A stretch of 47,522 bases of DNA, from the NCBI GenBank assembly GCA_024305105.1, contig JAMWZA010000026.1, positions 1 to 47,522 of the forward strand, read 5' to 3'. The notes beneath the pieces are model-generated. The model made no database searches and had not been told where the DNA came from. It saw only the letters and a list, made by a program, of their open reading frames with translations. The translations under genes were made by a program, and so were the position numbers. Positions 25,050-34,487 of the stretch are shown in pieces; position 1 is the stretch's first letter; every line of letters begins with the position of its first letter. The DNA comes from Marinoscillum sp. (GTDB lineage Bacteria; Bacteroidota; Bacteroidia; Cytophagales; Cyclobacteriaceae).

Positions 25050-26576
25050 ATGAGCAAAGTACAGATCAAATCAGCACTAATTTCAGTTTTTTATAAAGAC
25101 GGATTGGCTCCCATAGTTGAAGAACTTAATCAACTAGGGGTCAAAATATACTCTACAGGCGGAACTCAAAGCTTCATAGAAGAAATGAATGTTCCCGTCA
25201 CGGCGGTAGAAGACGTCACCGATTACCCTTCCATCTTTGGGGGTAGAGTGAAGACACTTCACCCAAAAGTCTTTGGTGGCATCCTTCATCGAAGAGATCA
25301 CGAAGGTGACCAAAAGGAAAAAGAAACTTTTGACATTCCGGCAATTGATCTGGTTATTGTAGATCTGTACCCATTTGAAGAAACGGTTGCCAGTGGCGCT
25401 AGTGCTGAAGACATTATTGAGAAAATTGATATTGGTGGTATCGCACTAATTAGAGGTGCCGCAAAAAACTTCAAGGATGTGCTCATCGTGTCATCTAGAG
25501 AGTATTATGGAAACCTCCTCGAGATTCTGAAAGAGCAAAAAGGAGCTACAAGTCTGGAAGACCGAAAGCTATTTGCCACAAGAGCATTTGACACCTCTTC
25601 TCACTATGATTCGGCCATTTTCAATTACATGAACGGCTATGGTTTGGTGCCTTCATTTAAGACGAGCGCCCGAAACGGGAAAGTTCTTCGTTATGGTGAA
25701 AACCCACACCAACAGGGCGTATTCTATCAGGAAACCGAGTCTTACTTTGATCAGATTCATGGAAAGGAAATTTCATATAACAACCTGGTAGACATTGAGG
25801 CAGCAATTCAGCTGATCGGTGAGTTCGGAGAGGAAACAGCCTTTGCGATTCTAAAGCACAACAATGCCTGTGGAGTTGCTACTGGAAAAGATGTTAAAAC
25901 GGCTTATCAGAAAGCGTTTCAGGCTGACACCATTTCTGCTTTTGGGGGTGTCTTAGTTGCCAATAAGGAGATTACAAAAGAAGCTGCAGAGGAGATGCAC
26001 TCATTGTTCTTTGAGATTCTCATTGCTCCTTCGTTCTCTCATGATGCCTTAGAAGTATTGAAGCAAAAGAAAAATCGAATTCTTCTAGTGCTTAAAAAAG
26101 GTTGGGATCGTAAAAAGATTCACAAAAGCATGTTGAACGGAACACTGGTGCAGGATTATGATCATGTGACGGATAGTGCTGACAACCTAAAGGTAGTTAC
26201 CAAAGTTGCACCAACATCTGATCAGGTAGATAGTCTGATATTCTCTTCTAAGATTTGTAAACAATCAAAGTCGAATACAATTATACTAGCAAATAACGGA
26301 CAACTTTTTGCTAGTGGTGTTGGTCAAACTTCCAGAGTAGACGCATTGGAACAAGCAATTGAAAAAGCGAAGAAATTTGGTTTTGACCTGAATGGAGCAG
26401 TGATGGCCTCCGATGCCTTCTTCCCATTTCCTGACTGTGTGGAAATAGCTGATAATGCTGGGATAAAGGCTGTCATCCAACCAGGAGGCTCTGTGAAAGA
26501 CCAGTTATCGATTGATTATTGTGATGAGCATGGCATGGCTATGGTGTTCACAGGAACCCGTCACTTTAAACATTAG
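25050..26576 (+). CDS. purH: Bifunctional AICAR formyltransferase/IMP cyclohydrolase PurH
   Basis: 508 residues. The N-terminal MGS-like IMP cyclohydrolase domain has [37 protein letters not shown] and [12 protein letters not shown]. The C-terminal transformylase domain has [22 protein letters not shown] (catalytic Lys-His) and [12 protein letters not shown]. It catalyses the last two steps to IMP. The ATG at 25050 is used because it opens the conserved [13 protein letters not shown] start; the longer frame from TTG 25029 is not needed. Confidence 0.96.
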   Translation: MSKVQIKSALISVFYKDGLAPIVEELNQLGVKIYSTGGTQSFIEEMNVPVTAVEDVTDYPSIFGGRVKTLHPKVFGGILHRRDHEGDQKEKETFDIPAIDLVIVDLYPFEETVASGASAEDIIEKIDIGGIALIRGAAKNFKDVLIVSSREYYGNLLEILKEQKGATSLEDRKLFATRAFDTSSHYDSAIFNYMNGYGLVPSFKTSARNGKVLRYGENPHQQGVFYQETESYFDQIHGKEISYNNLVDIEAAIQLIGEFGEETAFAILKHNNACGVATGKDVKTAYQKAFQADTISAFGGVLVANKEITKEAAEEMHSLFFEILIAPSFSHDALEVLKQKKNRILLVLKKGWDRKKIHKSMLNGTLVQDYDHVTDSADNLKVVTKVAPTSDQVDSLIFSSKICKQSKSNTIILANNGQLFASGVGQTSRVDALEQAIEKAKKFGFDLNGAVMASDAFFPFPDCVEIADNAGIKAVIQPGGSVKDQLSIDYCDEHGMAMVFTGTRHFKH

Positions 26577-26638
26577 TATAACAGCACAATACATATTAAA
26601 TTCGTAGCTTTCCCAACAAAATATACAGCGAGTAGAAC

Positions 26639-27667
26639 ATGGGTTTTTTTGATTTCTTTAACAGTGATATAGCAATCGACCTTGGTACGGCAAACACCTT
26701 GATTATCAGTAAGGATAAGATCGTGGTGGATGAACCGTCGATTATTGCCATAGACAAGCACAACAACAAGGTTTTGGCTATTGGTCGTGAGGCCATGCAG
26801 ATGCATGAAAAGACTCACGAAAACATTAAGACCATCCGTCCATTGAAAGACGGTGTGATCGCTGATTTCCATGCTGCTGAGCACATGATTCGTGGCATGA
26901 TCAAAATGATCGACAATGGGAAAAACAACTGGATGCCCTCATCTCACCGCATGGTGATTTGTATTCCTTCTGGTATTACTGAAGTGGAAAAAAGAGCCGT
27001 GCGTGACTCTGCGGAGCATGCCGGTGCTAAAGAAGTTTATATGATCCATGAGCCGATTGCTGCTGCCATCGGTATCGGCATCAACATCGAGCAGCCAGTT
27101 GGGTCCATGATTGTTGATATTGGAGGTGGTACTACCGAGATTGCCGTAATCGCGCTGAGTGGTATCGTTTGTGATCAATCTATTCGGGTAGCAGGAGATT
27201 CTTTTAACAAAGACATTCTGGATTACATGAGGCGTCAGCACAACCTCCTCATCGGGGAGCGAACTGCTGAACGTGTGAAAATTGAAGTGGGATCTGCACT
27301 CACAGAACTAGACGATGGCCCGGAAGATTACGAAATCAGAGGTAGGGATTTGATGACCGGTATTCCTAAAGTAATCAAAATCTCCTATTCGGAAATTGCT
27401 TTTGCAATCGATAAGTCTGTTTCTAAAATAGAAGAAGCGGTGCTTAAAGCTTTGGAGATTTCTCCACCAGAACTTTCTGCAGATATTTATGATAATGGAA
27501 TCTATCTCACAGGTGGTGGAGCCTTGCTAAGAGGATTGGATAAGCGCCTATCCATGAAGACCAAGCTTCCGATCCACATCGCAGAAGATCCATTGAGAGC
27601 TGTAGTACGTGGTACCGGACTGGCATTGAAAAACCTAAATCAGTACAAGCCTGTCTTAATGACCTAA
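26639..27667 (+). CDS. mreB: Rod-shape determining actin MreB
   Basis: 342 residues. The actin-type nucleotide site is complete: phosphate 1 DLGTANTLI, connect/phosphate 2 DIGGGTTEIAVI, adenosine TGGGALLRGLD. The N-terminal MGFFDFF can serve as the membrane-binding amphipathic end. It guides elongation of the cell wall with MreC, MreD, RodA and PBP2, all encoded directly downstream. The 62-base gap upstream has a TAAATTCG one base from the -7 consensus. Length is standard. Confidence 0.97.
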   Translation: MGFFDFFNSDIAIDLGTANTLIISKDKIVVDEPSIIAIDKHNNKVLAIGREAMQMHEKTHENIKTIRPLKDGVIADFHAAEHMIRGMIKMIDNGKNNWMPSSHRMVICIPSGITEVEKRAVRDSAEHAGAKEVYMIHEPIAAAIGIGINIEQPVGSMIVDIGGGTTEIAVIALSGIVCDQSIRVAGDSFNKDILDYMRRQHNLLIGERTAERVKIEVGSALTELDDGPEDYEIRGRDLMTGIPKVIKISYSEIAFAIDKSVSKIEEAVLKALEISPPELSADIYDNGIYLTGGGALLRGLDKRLSMKTKLPIHIAEDPLRAVVRGTGLALKNLNQYKPVLMT

Positions 27668-27673
27668 TAGTGA

Positions 27674-28486
27674 ATGCAAAACCTACTCAACTTCCTTTAC
27701 CGGTTTAGAACCTTCGGGTTATTTCTGCTATTGGAAGGGGTTTGTGCCTGGTTGATCATCGCCTACAATCAAAGGCCAAATGCTGCATTCTTGAATTCCT
27801 CCAACTCACTGGTAGCTGGAGTGAATCTGATGACCAGCAATACCACAAACTACTTTCAACTCAAGCAAATCAACAATCAACTCGTAGCTGAGAACAAGCT
27901 TTTGCGTGAGCAATTGGCCAATCAGTCACTGGGAAAGGTTTCTCTGGACTCCGCGGAAGATCGATACATCCTTCGGAAAGCCAAAGTGATCAATAGCACC
28001 TTTAGAAGGTCAATGAACTATATGACGCTGGATGCTGGTATGAATCAGGGAATATATCCAGGAATGGGAGTTGTTTCGGGCTTTGGGGTGGTCGGTCAGG
28101 TAAAGTCTGCTTCAAATAATTTCGCAACCATTACGTCGCTATTGCATCGAAACTTGCTGATCTCAAGTACCGTTTCCAGAACCAATACGCTCTCCACCGT
28201 CCAATGGGACGGAGTGGACCCATTGCAAGCAGAACTAAAATACGTGCCTCGTCACATTCCTATTCAAGAGGGCGATAGTGTCGTCACATCAGGCTACAAT
28301 TCGATTTTTCCGGAGAACATTTACATCGGACGTGTTGCTTCGTTTGAATTGGAAGACAATGATGTCTTTTACAATGTGAAGATTGATCTGGCCGTGGACT
28401 TTAGTTCGGTAGATTACGTATTCGTCATCGAGAATTTGATGAAAGTAGAACAAGACAGTTTAGAACTAGTAGCTATTCAGGAATAA
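27674..28486 (+). CDS. mreC: Rod-shape determining protein MreC
   Basis: 270 residues. One N-terminal membrane helix (FGLFLLLEGVCAWLIIAY), a short coiled coil (LKQINNQLVAENKLLREQL) and a periplasmic double beta-barrel with GMGVVSGFGVVGQV and EGDSVVTSGYNSIFPENIYIG. It starts six bases after mreB and its stop shares a base with the mreD start. Confidence 0.93.
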   Translation: MQNLLNFLYRFRTFGLFLLLEGVCAWLIIAYNQRPNAAFLNSSNSLVAGVNLMTSNTTNYFQLKQINNQLVAENKLLREQLANQSLGKVSLDSAEDRYILRKAKVINSTFRRSMNYMTLDAGMNQGIYPGMGVVSGFGVVGQVKSASNNFATITSLLHRNLLISSTVSRTNTLSTVQWDGVDPLQAELKYVPRHIPIQEGDSVVTSGYNSIFPENIYIGRVASFELEDNDVFYNVKIDLAVDFSSVDYVFVIENLMKVEQDSLELVAIQE

Positions 28487-29001
28487 TGCTCAGAATTAAC
28501 TATCCACAGCAAGCCTTACACCTGGTGGTATTTTTAATACTGCAAGTACCATTTTTGTATAAACTGGTATTGTTTGATGCTGCTTTCGGGTTTTTCTATG
28601 TAGGCTTTATCTTGTTTTTGCCATACCGTCTGAGCAGAAGTCTGGCAATGGGTGTAGCTTTTTTAGCCGGACTAACTGTAGATATTTTCTCCAATACTCC
28701 GGGCATTCATGCTTCAGCGACTATTCTTATTGCCTTCATTAAGGACTTTTGGTTTGGCATTGTCATCGACCGGTCTGATGATGACATCCAGCTTTCCTGG
28801 AATGAACTTGGTGTATGGGGATCGGTGAAGTATTTGCTTCCATTAATCTTTTTACACCATGGTATCATATTTTCAATAGAGAATGGTGGATTTAATTCTT
28901 TCGGATTTTTGTTCATGAAAGTGATGTATAGTGCTGTCTACAGTTTTGTGATTGTATTCGCACTTAGTTTTCTCATCGCGCCAAAAACCAGAAGAATATG
29001 A
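28486..29001 (+). CDS. mreD: Rod-shape determining membrane protein MreD
   Basis: 171 residues, five to six membrane helices. It matches the MreD family by size, hydropathy, a central GLTVDIFSNTPGIHASA (the family's D-x-F...G-x-x-A region) and its place between mreC and pbp2. Both ends overlap neighbours by a few bases. Confidence 0.88.
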   Translation: MLRINYPQQALHLVVFLILQVPFLYKLVLFDAAFGFFYVGFILFLPYRLSRSLAMGVAFLAGLTVDIFSNTPGIHASATILIAFIKDFWFGIVIDRSDDDIQLSWNELGVWGSVKYLLPLIFLHHGIIFSIENGGFNSFGFLFMKVMYSAVYSFVIVFALSFLIAPKTRRI

Positions 29002-30845
29002 GTGGAAGAAGTTTTATCATTCAGGGACTGATCATTTTCATTGCGCTAGTCTTTTCTATCAGACTATTCTCAATTCAGGTGCTGAACGATGAGTACAAAC
29101 TTGCCGCCCAAAACAACATTCTTCAAAAAATTGTCGATTACCCATTCCGCGGACTGATTTATGACCGTGATGGTAAGTTGATGGTCTACAACACTCCGGT
29201 TTATGATTTGATGGTTGTTCCAAAAGAGGTAGACCTGGCAGATTCTGTAGAAATCATGTCCTTGCTGGAAATAGACCATAAGACATTCGAAGCAAAATAC
29301 CAGAAAGCTCGACGCTACTCCAGTATTCTTGCCTCAAAGTTTGATGAGCAAATCCCTAATGAAATGTTTGCTCGAATCCAGGACAAACTGGTCAACTATA
29401 GCGGGTTCTACGTGCTTCCAAGAACAGTTCGTGGCTATCAAAACAACATCCTCTCAAACACGCTCGGTTATGTAGGGGAAATCAATCGCTCTCAGCTTAG
29501 AAGAGACACCTCCGGCTACTACAAAAGTGGTGACTACATTGGTATTACCGGAATAGAAAAACAGTATGAAGATAAACTCAGAGGTAAGCGGGGCATCCGT
29601 TACAAAATCGTGAACGTTCAGGGGGTAGTAAAAGGGGAATTTCAAGATGGCGAATATGATACCGCTTCAGTACCTGGCCAAAGCATCCAACTTACGATAG
29701 ATACTGAGCTTCAGACCTACGCCGAAAAACTTCTAAAAGGAAAAGTGGCTGGTTTGGTTGCCTTGGATCCAAAAACGGGAGAAATCCTCGCAATGGTCTC
29801 ATCTCCCTCGTATAATCCGGATCTATTGAGTGGAAGAGACCTGGGTAAAAATTTCTCCGGTATTCAAAACGATTCTCTCAAACCACTTTTTAATCGCCCT
29901 CTTCAGGCTACCTATCCTCCGGGATCTATGTTCAAAACAGTTCAGGCATTGATTGCCATGCAGGAGAACCAGCTCCGACCTACGGAAAGAGTCATGTGTG
30001 AAGGAAACTTGATTGGTGATCATGCCCCTCCTGGCATCTATGATGTGGAGCGCGCCATTCAGTTATCATCCAACAATTACTTTTTTAAAGTCTTCAAACG
30101 TATCATTGAGCAAGGAGTCCATGAAAGCCGATACATTGACTCCAGAATCGGCCTGAAAAAATGGAATGAACACATGTCTAATTTCGGATTGGGGCATAGA
30201 TTAGGCGTAGATATTCCCAATGAGCAATCAGGTTATATTCCAGATATACAGTTTTATGACCGAGTGTATGGAGTAAATCGTTGGGCTTTTAGTAATATTT
30301 ATTCATTAAGCATCGGACAAGGAGAGGTTCTGGTGACCCCTTTACAAATGGCGAACCTTGGAGCGATACTAGCCAACCGCGGACATTATTATACTCCGCA
30401 TATTGTCAAAGCAATAGATGATCAGGGTGTAGTAGAGCCTACGTTAAACAATGTAGGGATTGATGACAAGTACTTTGACTCTGTCCTTGATGGAATGGAA
30501 AAAGTGGTTCGGGAAGGGTCAGCAGTACGAGCTTTTGTTCCGAATCTGGATATCTGTGGAAAGACCAGTACGGTGGAAAACCCTCATGGGATGGACCATT
30601 CTGGATTCATGGGTTTTGCTCCCAAAGACGACCCTAAGATTGCTATCGCTGTGTATGTAGAGAATGCCGGTTGGGGTGGTAGAGCAGCTGCCAGTACAGC
30701 TAGTTTAGTCATGGAGAAATATATCAATGGAGAAATATCCAGACAATGGCTTGAAGACTTTGTGCTAGAGGGAGACTTTTTAGACGCACGTCAGAAACGA
30801 GAATTGGAAGCTATGAATAAAGCAAAAAGAGTAGCCAATCAATGA
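28998..30845 (+). CDS. mrdA: Penicillin-binding protein 2 (elongasome transpeptidase) with a KTS motif
   Basis: 615 residues. N-terminal membrane helix, dimerisation domain (RGLIYDRDGKLMVYNTPVYDL) and transpeptidase domain. The active-site S-x-x-K is Ser310-Met-Phe-Lys313 in YPPGSMFKT, the SxN motif is in QLSSNNYFFK, and the third motif, normally KTG, reads Lys522-Thr-Ser524 (CGKTSTVENPHG). It cross-links peptidoglycan during side-wall growth with RodA. It overlaps mreD (ATGA) and rodA. Confidence 0.95.
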   Translation: MSGRSFIIQGLIIFIALVFSIRLFSIQVLNDEYKLAAQNNILQKIVDYPFRGLIYDRDGKLMVYNTPVYDLMVVPKEVDLADSVEIMSLLEIDHKTFEAKYQKARRYSSILASKFDEQIPNEMFARIQDKLVNYSGFYVLPRTVRGYQNNILSNTLGYVGEINRSQLRRDTSGYYKSGDYIGITGIEKQYEDKLRGKRGIRYKIVNVQGVVKGEFQDGEYDTASVPGQSIQLTIDTELQTYAEKLLKGKVAGLVALDPKTGEILAMVSSPSYNPDLLSGRDLGKNFSGIQNDSLKPLFNRPLQATYPPGSMFKTVQALIAMQENQLRPTERVMCEGNLIGDHAPPGIYDVERAIQLSSNNYFFKVFKRIIEQGVHESRYIDSRIGLKKWNEHMSNFGLGHRLGVDIPNEQSGYIPDIQFYDRVYGVNRWAFSNIYSLSIGQGEVLVTPLQMANLGAILANRGHYYTPHIVKAIDDQGVVEPTLNNVGIDDKYFDSVLDGMEKVVREGSAVRAFVPNLDICGKTSTVENPHGMDHSGFMGFAPKDDPKIAIAVYVENAGWGGRAAASTASLVMEKYINGEISRQWLEDFVLEGDFLDARQKRELEAMNKAKRVANQ

Positions 30846-32110
30846 GAAATGACCAACTGATATACAAAGTCGATTGGATTGTCGTACTAATCTATCTCGT
30901 ACTGGTTTTCAGTGGCTGGCTAAACATCTATGCGGCAGATTATGACCCGGATGTTAATCAAGGAATCTTAAGCTTTAGCCAAAGCTCTGGCAAGCAACTT
31001 ATTTGGATTGCTTCTTCCATCTTTTTGATTGTACTCATCATGATGGTAGATTTTCGGTTCTATGACTCGTTCGCCTACATTCTTTACGGTATTTTCATTT
31101 TCTTACTGATCAGTGTACTCCTTTTAGGTCAGGAGGTTTCTGGATCTCAATCGTGGTTTCAAATTGGCTCATACAAACTACAACCGTCTGAGTTCACCAA
31201 ATTCGCAACGGCACTTGCGCTTGCCAAGTATCTTAGTAAGTCTACCAGAAAATCCGGAGAAATGCGTTCACAAATCATCGGTTTTCTGATCTTTTTAATA
31301 CCACTTGGTTTAATCATTTTGCAAGGAGACCTGGGAACGGCTATGGTCTTTGGCAGTCTCGTTTTAGTAATGTTTAGAGAAGGAATGCACCCATTAATCC
31401 TCGTAATCGGGTTCTCTGTTGCCATACTGTTCCTGGGAACACTGGTATTGAGCCAAACGATCCTTCTCATAGGAATTGTCGTACTCACGCTATTTGGGGT
31501 AGGACTAGTAGCCAAGGCACCTTCTAAGATAGTAGTGGTAGTGGTGGCTGGAGTAATGGCAGCTGGGTTTGTGCGGAGTGTGGACTTTATATTGACTGAT
31601 GTATTGAAGCCTCACCAACAACAACGTGTGATGCAGCTACTCAATCCAAATCGAGATCCGCTTGGAGCAGGATGGCAAGTTACCCAATCCAAAATTGCCA
31701 TTGGTTCTGGAGGATTAACGGGTAAAGGCTACCTGGAAGGTACCCAAACCAAATTCAACTTTGTGCCTGATCAGACGACTGATAACATTTTTTGTACCGT
31801 TGGGGAAGAACAAGGATGGATTGGGAGCTTCTTTTTGGTAGCAGCATTTACCGCCTTATTTCTACGGTTAGTGTTCCTGGCCGAAAGACAAAAAAGTCCA
31901 TTTGCCAAAATCTATGGATACGCTGTGGTATCAATTCTGTTCTTTCACTTTGCCTTTAATATCGCCATGACGATAGGTCTCTTTCCTGTAATAGGTATCC
32001 CACTGCCTTTCTTTAGTTATGGAGGTTCTTCACTTTGGACGTTTACTATTTTACTTTTTATCTTCCTTAAGCTAGATGCTCATAGGATGCAAGTGCTGCA
32101 ACGGCTGTAA
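30842..32110 (+). CDS. rodA: Peptidoglycan glycosyltransferase RodA (SEDS family)
   Basis: 422 residues with about ten membrane helices. SEDS motifs: GSQSWFQIGSYKLQPSEFTK, LGLIILQGDLGTAMV, KIAIGSGGLTGKGYLEGTQ, FVPDQTTDNIFCTVGEEQGW, FFSYGGSSLWT. It polymerises lipid II with PBP2. The conserved catalytic Asp is in the PDQTTD-like segment. It overlaps the PBP2 end (ATGA) and finishes three bases from the stop of a convergent gene, with no clear terminator between. Confidence 0.95.
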   Translation: MRNDQLIYKVDWIVVLIYLVLVFSGWLNIYAADYDPDVNQGILSFSQSSGKQLIWIASSIFLIVLIMMVDFRFYDSFAYILYGIFIFLLISVLLLGQEVSGSQSWFQIGSYKLQPSEFTKFATALALAKYLSKSTRKSGEMRSQIIGFLIFLIPLGLIILQGDLGTAMVFGSLVLVMFREGMHPLILVIGFSVAILFLGTLVLSQTILLIGIVVLTLFGVGLVAKAPSKIVVVVVAGVMAAGFVRSVDFILTDVLKPHQQQRVMQLLNPNRDPLGAGWQVTQSKIAIGSGGLTGKGYLEGTQTKFNFVPDQTTDNIFCTVGEEQGWIGSFFLVAAFTALFLRLVFLAERQKSPFAKIYGYAVVSILFFHFAFNIAMTIGLFPVIGIPLPFFSYGGSSLWTFTILLFIFLKLDAHRMQVLQRL

Positions 32111-32113
32111 GTA

Positions 32114-33559
32114 CTATCTAAACCTTCTGAAAATAACCTTTAGGAGTTCCTTTACTTCATCGCTGTTCATGTCCCAGCCGAGCTTATTGGCATAACTCTG
32201 AACAAGGATTTCTACTGCATCATCAAAAGAATCCTGCTTGTCCATTTGATCAATAGCTTTGGTAAATGCCTCTCTATTGCCATCAAAAAGCTCTTTGGTA
32301 AACATGTACCGATGGTTTACAGAGATGGCTTCCATAATCGAATTTACATGTTTGTTTTCCAAATTCTTTGCTACCGTCTTTTCTTCATCGGCTGAGAACC
32401 GTTCGTTAACGGTAGGCTGCTTTTCAGCAAATCGCTCGTTTACTTCTTGTTTCCCTTCTACATCGTCCTCTTCAGACTCATTACTGTTCGAATCATCATT
32501 AATAACCTCGTTATGGTCCTCGCGCTCTTCAGGGCTTTCTGAAGTTTCAACGCTTTCTGGCTCATCACCTATTTCTTCCATCTCAGAGTTTGATGGTTCA
32601 TCACTTTGATCACCTTCTTCGTCAAACACTTCTTTATCATAAGTCTCAGAGGGCTCATTTGCCCAAGACTCTTCCTCCGAGTCCTCTTCTATATCTTCAT
32701 CAACTTCTTCTGGTTCTTCAGATAAATCCCGAGTATCTTCTGGTTCACTTTCGTCAAAGGCCTCTTCATTTTCCTCATTTGGACTTTCTGCAGCAATCTG
32801 CTCCTCATCTTCAGAATCTTCCTCAGGATATTCGAAGTTCACAGCAGCCGCGTCGTCTTCGTCTAATGAATCCTCTTCCAAGGCAGACTCATCGATTGCT
32901 TGCAAATCCTCTTCATCATTGTCAAATTCCATTTCATCCTCTTCTTTGAAATACAAATCATCTTCAGAAAGAGGGATTACTTGAGACAATAATTCTAGTT
33001 GGTTTTTAATCGTTTCATTAGGATCCAGACCAGAAAAGAATTCTTCAGAATTGTCGACAAACTCATCGATATCAGCCCCTTCATTCTCTGCAAAAAATTC
33101 TGCAATCTCATCCTTGTGAAGTTTGATGTATTTGAGAATAGGCTTAGTCATCTTTTCAGTGACTTTAGATACATCCATTTCCTCAAACTCCATCGACAAA
33201 TAACTGCCCGGATCTACTGCCAAAAGTAAGGTGTCAGCCACAGCCTCTTCTGCCATTGTGATAAAATGGTCCCCGGTTATTTCTATGTGTTGAGAAAGTG
33301 TGTTCATGAACTGAACCATCGCTTTCCTTACATCAGGGTTTTTATAGTTGAAATATGGACTTTCTAGTTTTTTCATCTCTTCCTGCCACTTGCGAAAGAG
33401 GATTTTCAGGATAAAGAAATTGACCTGTTTAGACGGGGAAACATTCAGAATCTCCTTTCCAGTAATACGCTCTTGATCAGTGAAAAATTCCGAGGTGATT
33501 TTTTCAGAAAACTCTTCACTATATTCTCTGATAAACTCATCATTTAGTTTCCTTTGCAT
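32114..33559 (-). CDS. Conserved Bacteroidota protein with a long acidic middle, function unknown
   Basis: About 481 residues from ATG 33559 (MQRKLNDEFI); a GTG at 33592 would add 11 residues and run into the divergent ferredoxin gene. The N-terminal 170 residues look helical (INFFILKILFRKW-like, AVADTLLLAVDPGSYL). Roughly residues 200-390 are very rich in Glu, Asp and Ser, with repeats of EE/DE runs, so probably disordered. The C-terminal 75 residues (HRYMFTKELFDGNREAFTKAI, ending IFRRFR) resemble a small domain found at the ends of many uncharacterised Bacteroidota proteins. No signal peptide. It may bind a basic partner, but this is a guess. Convergent with rodA. Confidence 0.75.
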   Translation of the reverse strand: MQRKLNDEFIREYSEEFSEKITSEFFTDQERITGKEILNVSPSKQVNFFILKILFRKWQEEMKKLESPYFNYKNPDVRKAMVQFMNTLSQHIEITGDHFITMAEEAVADTLLLAVDPGSYLSMEFEEMDVSKVTEKMTKPILKYIKLHKDEIAEFFAENEGADIDEFVDNSEEFFSGLDPNETIKNQLELLSQVIPLSEDDLYFKEEDEMEFDNDEEDLQAIDESALEEDSLDEDDAAAVNFEYPEEDSEDEEQIAAESPNEENEEAFDESEPEDTRDLSEEPEEVDEDIEEDSEEESWANEPSETYDKEVFDEEGDQSDEPSNSEMEEIGDEPESVETSESPEEREDHNEVINDDSNSNESEEDDVEGKQEVNERFAEKQPTVNERFSADEEKTVAKNLENKHVNSIMEAISVNHRYMFTKELFDGNREAFTKAIDQMDKQDSFDDAVEILVQSYANKLGWDMNSDEVKELLKVIFRRFR

Positions 33560-33578
33560 AAGATTGGGAAGATTGAAA

Positions 33579-33899
33579 ATGCTGGAAGTCACTATAAAAA
33601 ACCTCCATAGTAAAACTATTCATTGCAAGTCTAAAACGGAAAAACTTCTGGATATTTTGCTATCCGAGACAGACTGGATGCATGCATGTGGCAAGAAAGG
33701 ACGATGCACCACCTGTACAGCTATTGTTGTCAAAGGTAAAGAACATCTCAGTGAGCCCACAGAAGCTGAGCTAAGATTTATTAAATTAGGCAAACTAGGA
33801 GAAAATGAACGGCTTTCCTGTCAATGTGAGCTAAGTGGAAATATCGAAATTAAAGCTCCAAAATTGTATCAACTACCTCATTTAGAGTATTCAGAATAG
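33579..33899 (+). CDS. [2Fe-2S] ferredoxin, adrenodoxin-like spacing
   Basis: 106 residues from ATG 33579 (MLEVTIKNL); the longer frame from 33480 overlaps the divergent gene and lacks family similarity. The cluster Cys are C37-x5-C43-x2-C46 and C81 (LSCQ), the CX5CX2C spacing of adrenodoxin-like rather than plant-type ferredoxins. It would carry single electrons; the partner is not evident. The stop is followed at once by the thymidine kinase ATG. Its start lies only 19 bases from the divergent acidic-protein start. Confidence 0.85.
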   Translation: MLEVTIKNLHSKTIHCKSKTEKLLDILLSETDWMHACGKKGRCTTCTAIVVKGKEHLSEPTEAELRFIKLGKLGENERLSCQCELSGNIEIKAPKLYQLPHLEYSE

Positions 33900-34487
33900 A
33901 TGTTTGTAGAACCAAATATTGGCAGTCAGAGCAAATCAGGGTGGATTGAAGTGATCTGTGGATCCATGTTTTCAGGAAAAACCGAGGAGTTAATTCGTCG
34001 ATTAAACCGAGCACTTTTGGCTCAGCAGCATGTTGAAATCTTCAAACCACAGGTAGATAAACGCTATTCCAAAGAAGATGTGGTTTCGCATAATTCCAAC
34101 GCCATCAATTCTACTCCCGTCAATTTTGCTCAGGACATACTATTGCGAGCCACTAACTGTGAAGTGGTAGGAATCGACGAGGCTCAGTTTTTTGATTCGG
34201 AAATTATTACCGTAGCGAACCAGCTAGCAGATCAGGGCAAACGAGTAATAGTAGCTGGATTGGACATGGACTTTATGGGCAACCCGTTTGAGCCCATGGA
34301 CAAACTCATGGCCACTGCAGAGTACATCACCAAAGTGCACGCTATCTGCATGGATTGTGGAAAAGTGGCATCTTATTCTCATCGACGAACTAAATCTAAG
34401 AAAACCGTCGTTCTAGGTGAAAAGGATATCTATGAGGCGTTGTGTAGAAAATGTTTTTATGAAAAAGTTCATGCAGCTAAAAAGTAA
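33900..34487 (+). CDS. tdk: Thymidine kinase
   Basis: 195 residues, type II (tetrameric) thymidine kinase. P-loop [21 protein letters not shown] (the DExQF-like catalytic segment), [14 protein letters not shown] lasso-region start, and a zinc site CMDCGK...CRKC. It phosphorylates thymidine for salvage. It begins directly after the ferredoxin stop, and its 3' end overlaps the start of the PorZ-like gene in another frame. Confidence 0.95.
   Translation: MFVEPNIGSQSKSGWIEVICGSMFSGKTEELIRRLNRALLAQQHVEIFKPQVDKRYSKEDVVSHNSNAINSTPVNFAQDILLRATNCEVVGIDEAQFFDSEIITVANQLADQGKRVIVAGLDMDFMGNPFEPMDKLMATAEYITKVHAICMDCGKVASYSHRRTKSKKTVVLGEKDIYEALCRKCFYEKVHAAKK

Noticed and set aside
32259-32949. Plus-strand open frames opposite the acidic protein
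   Set aside because: They are by-products of the Glu/Asp-rich codons on the other strand; low-complexity Ser/His/Leu translations with no family likeness.
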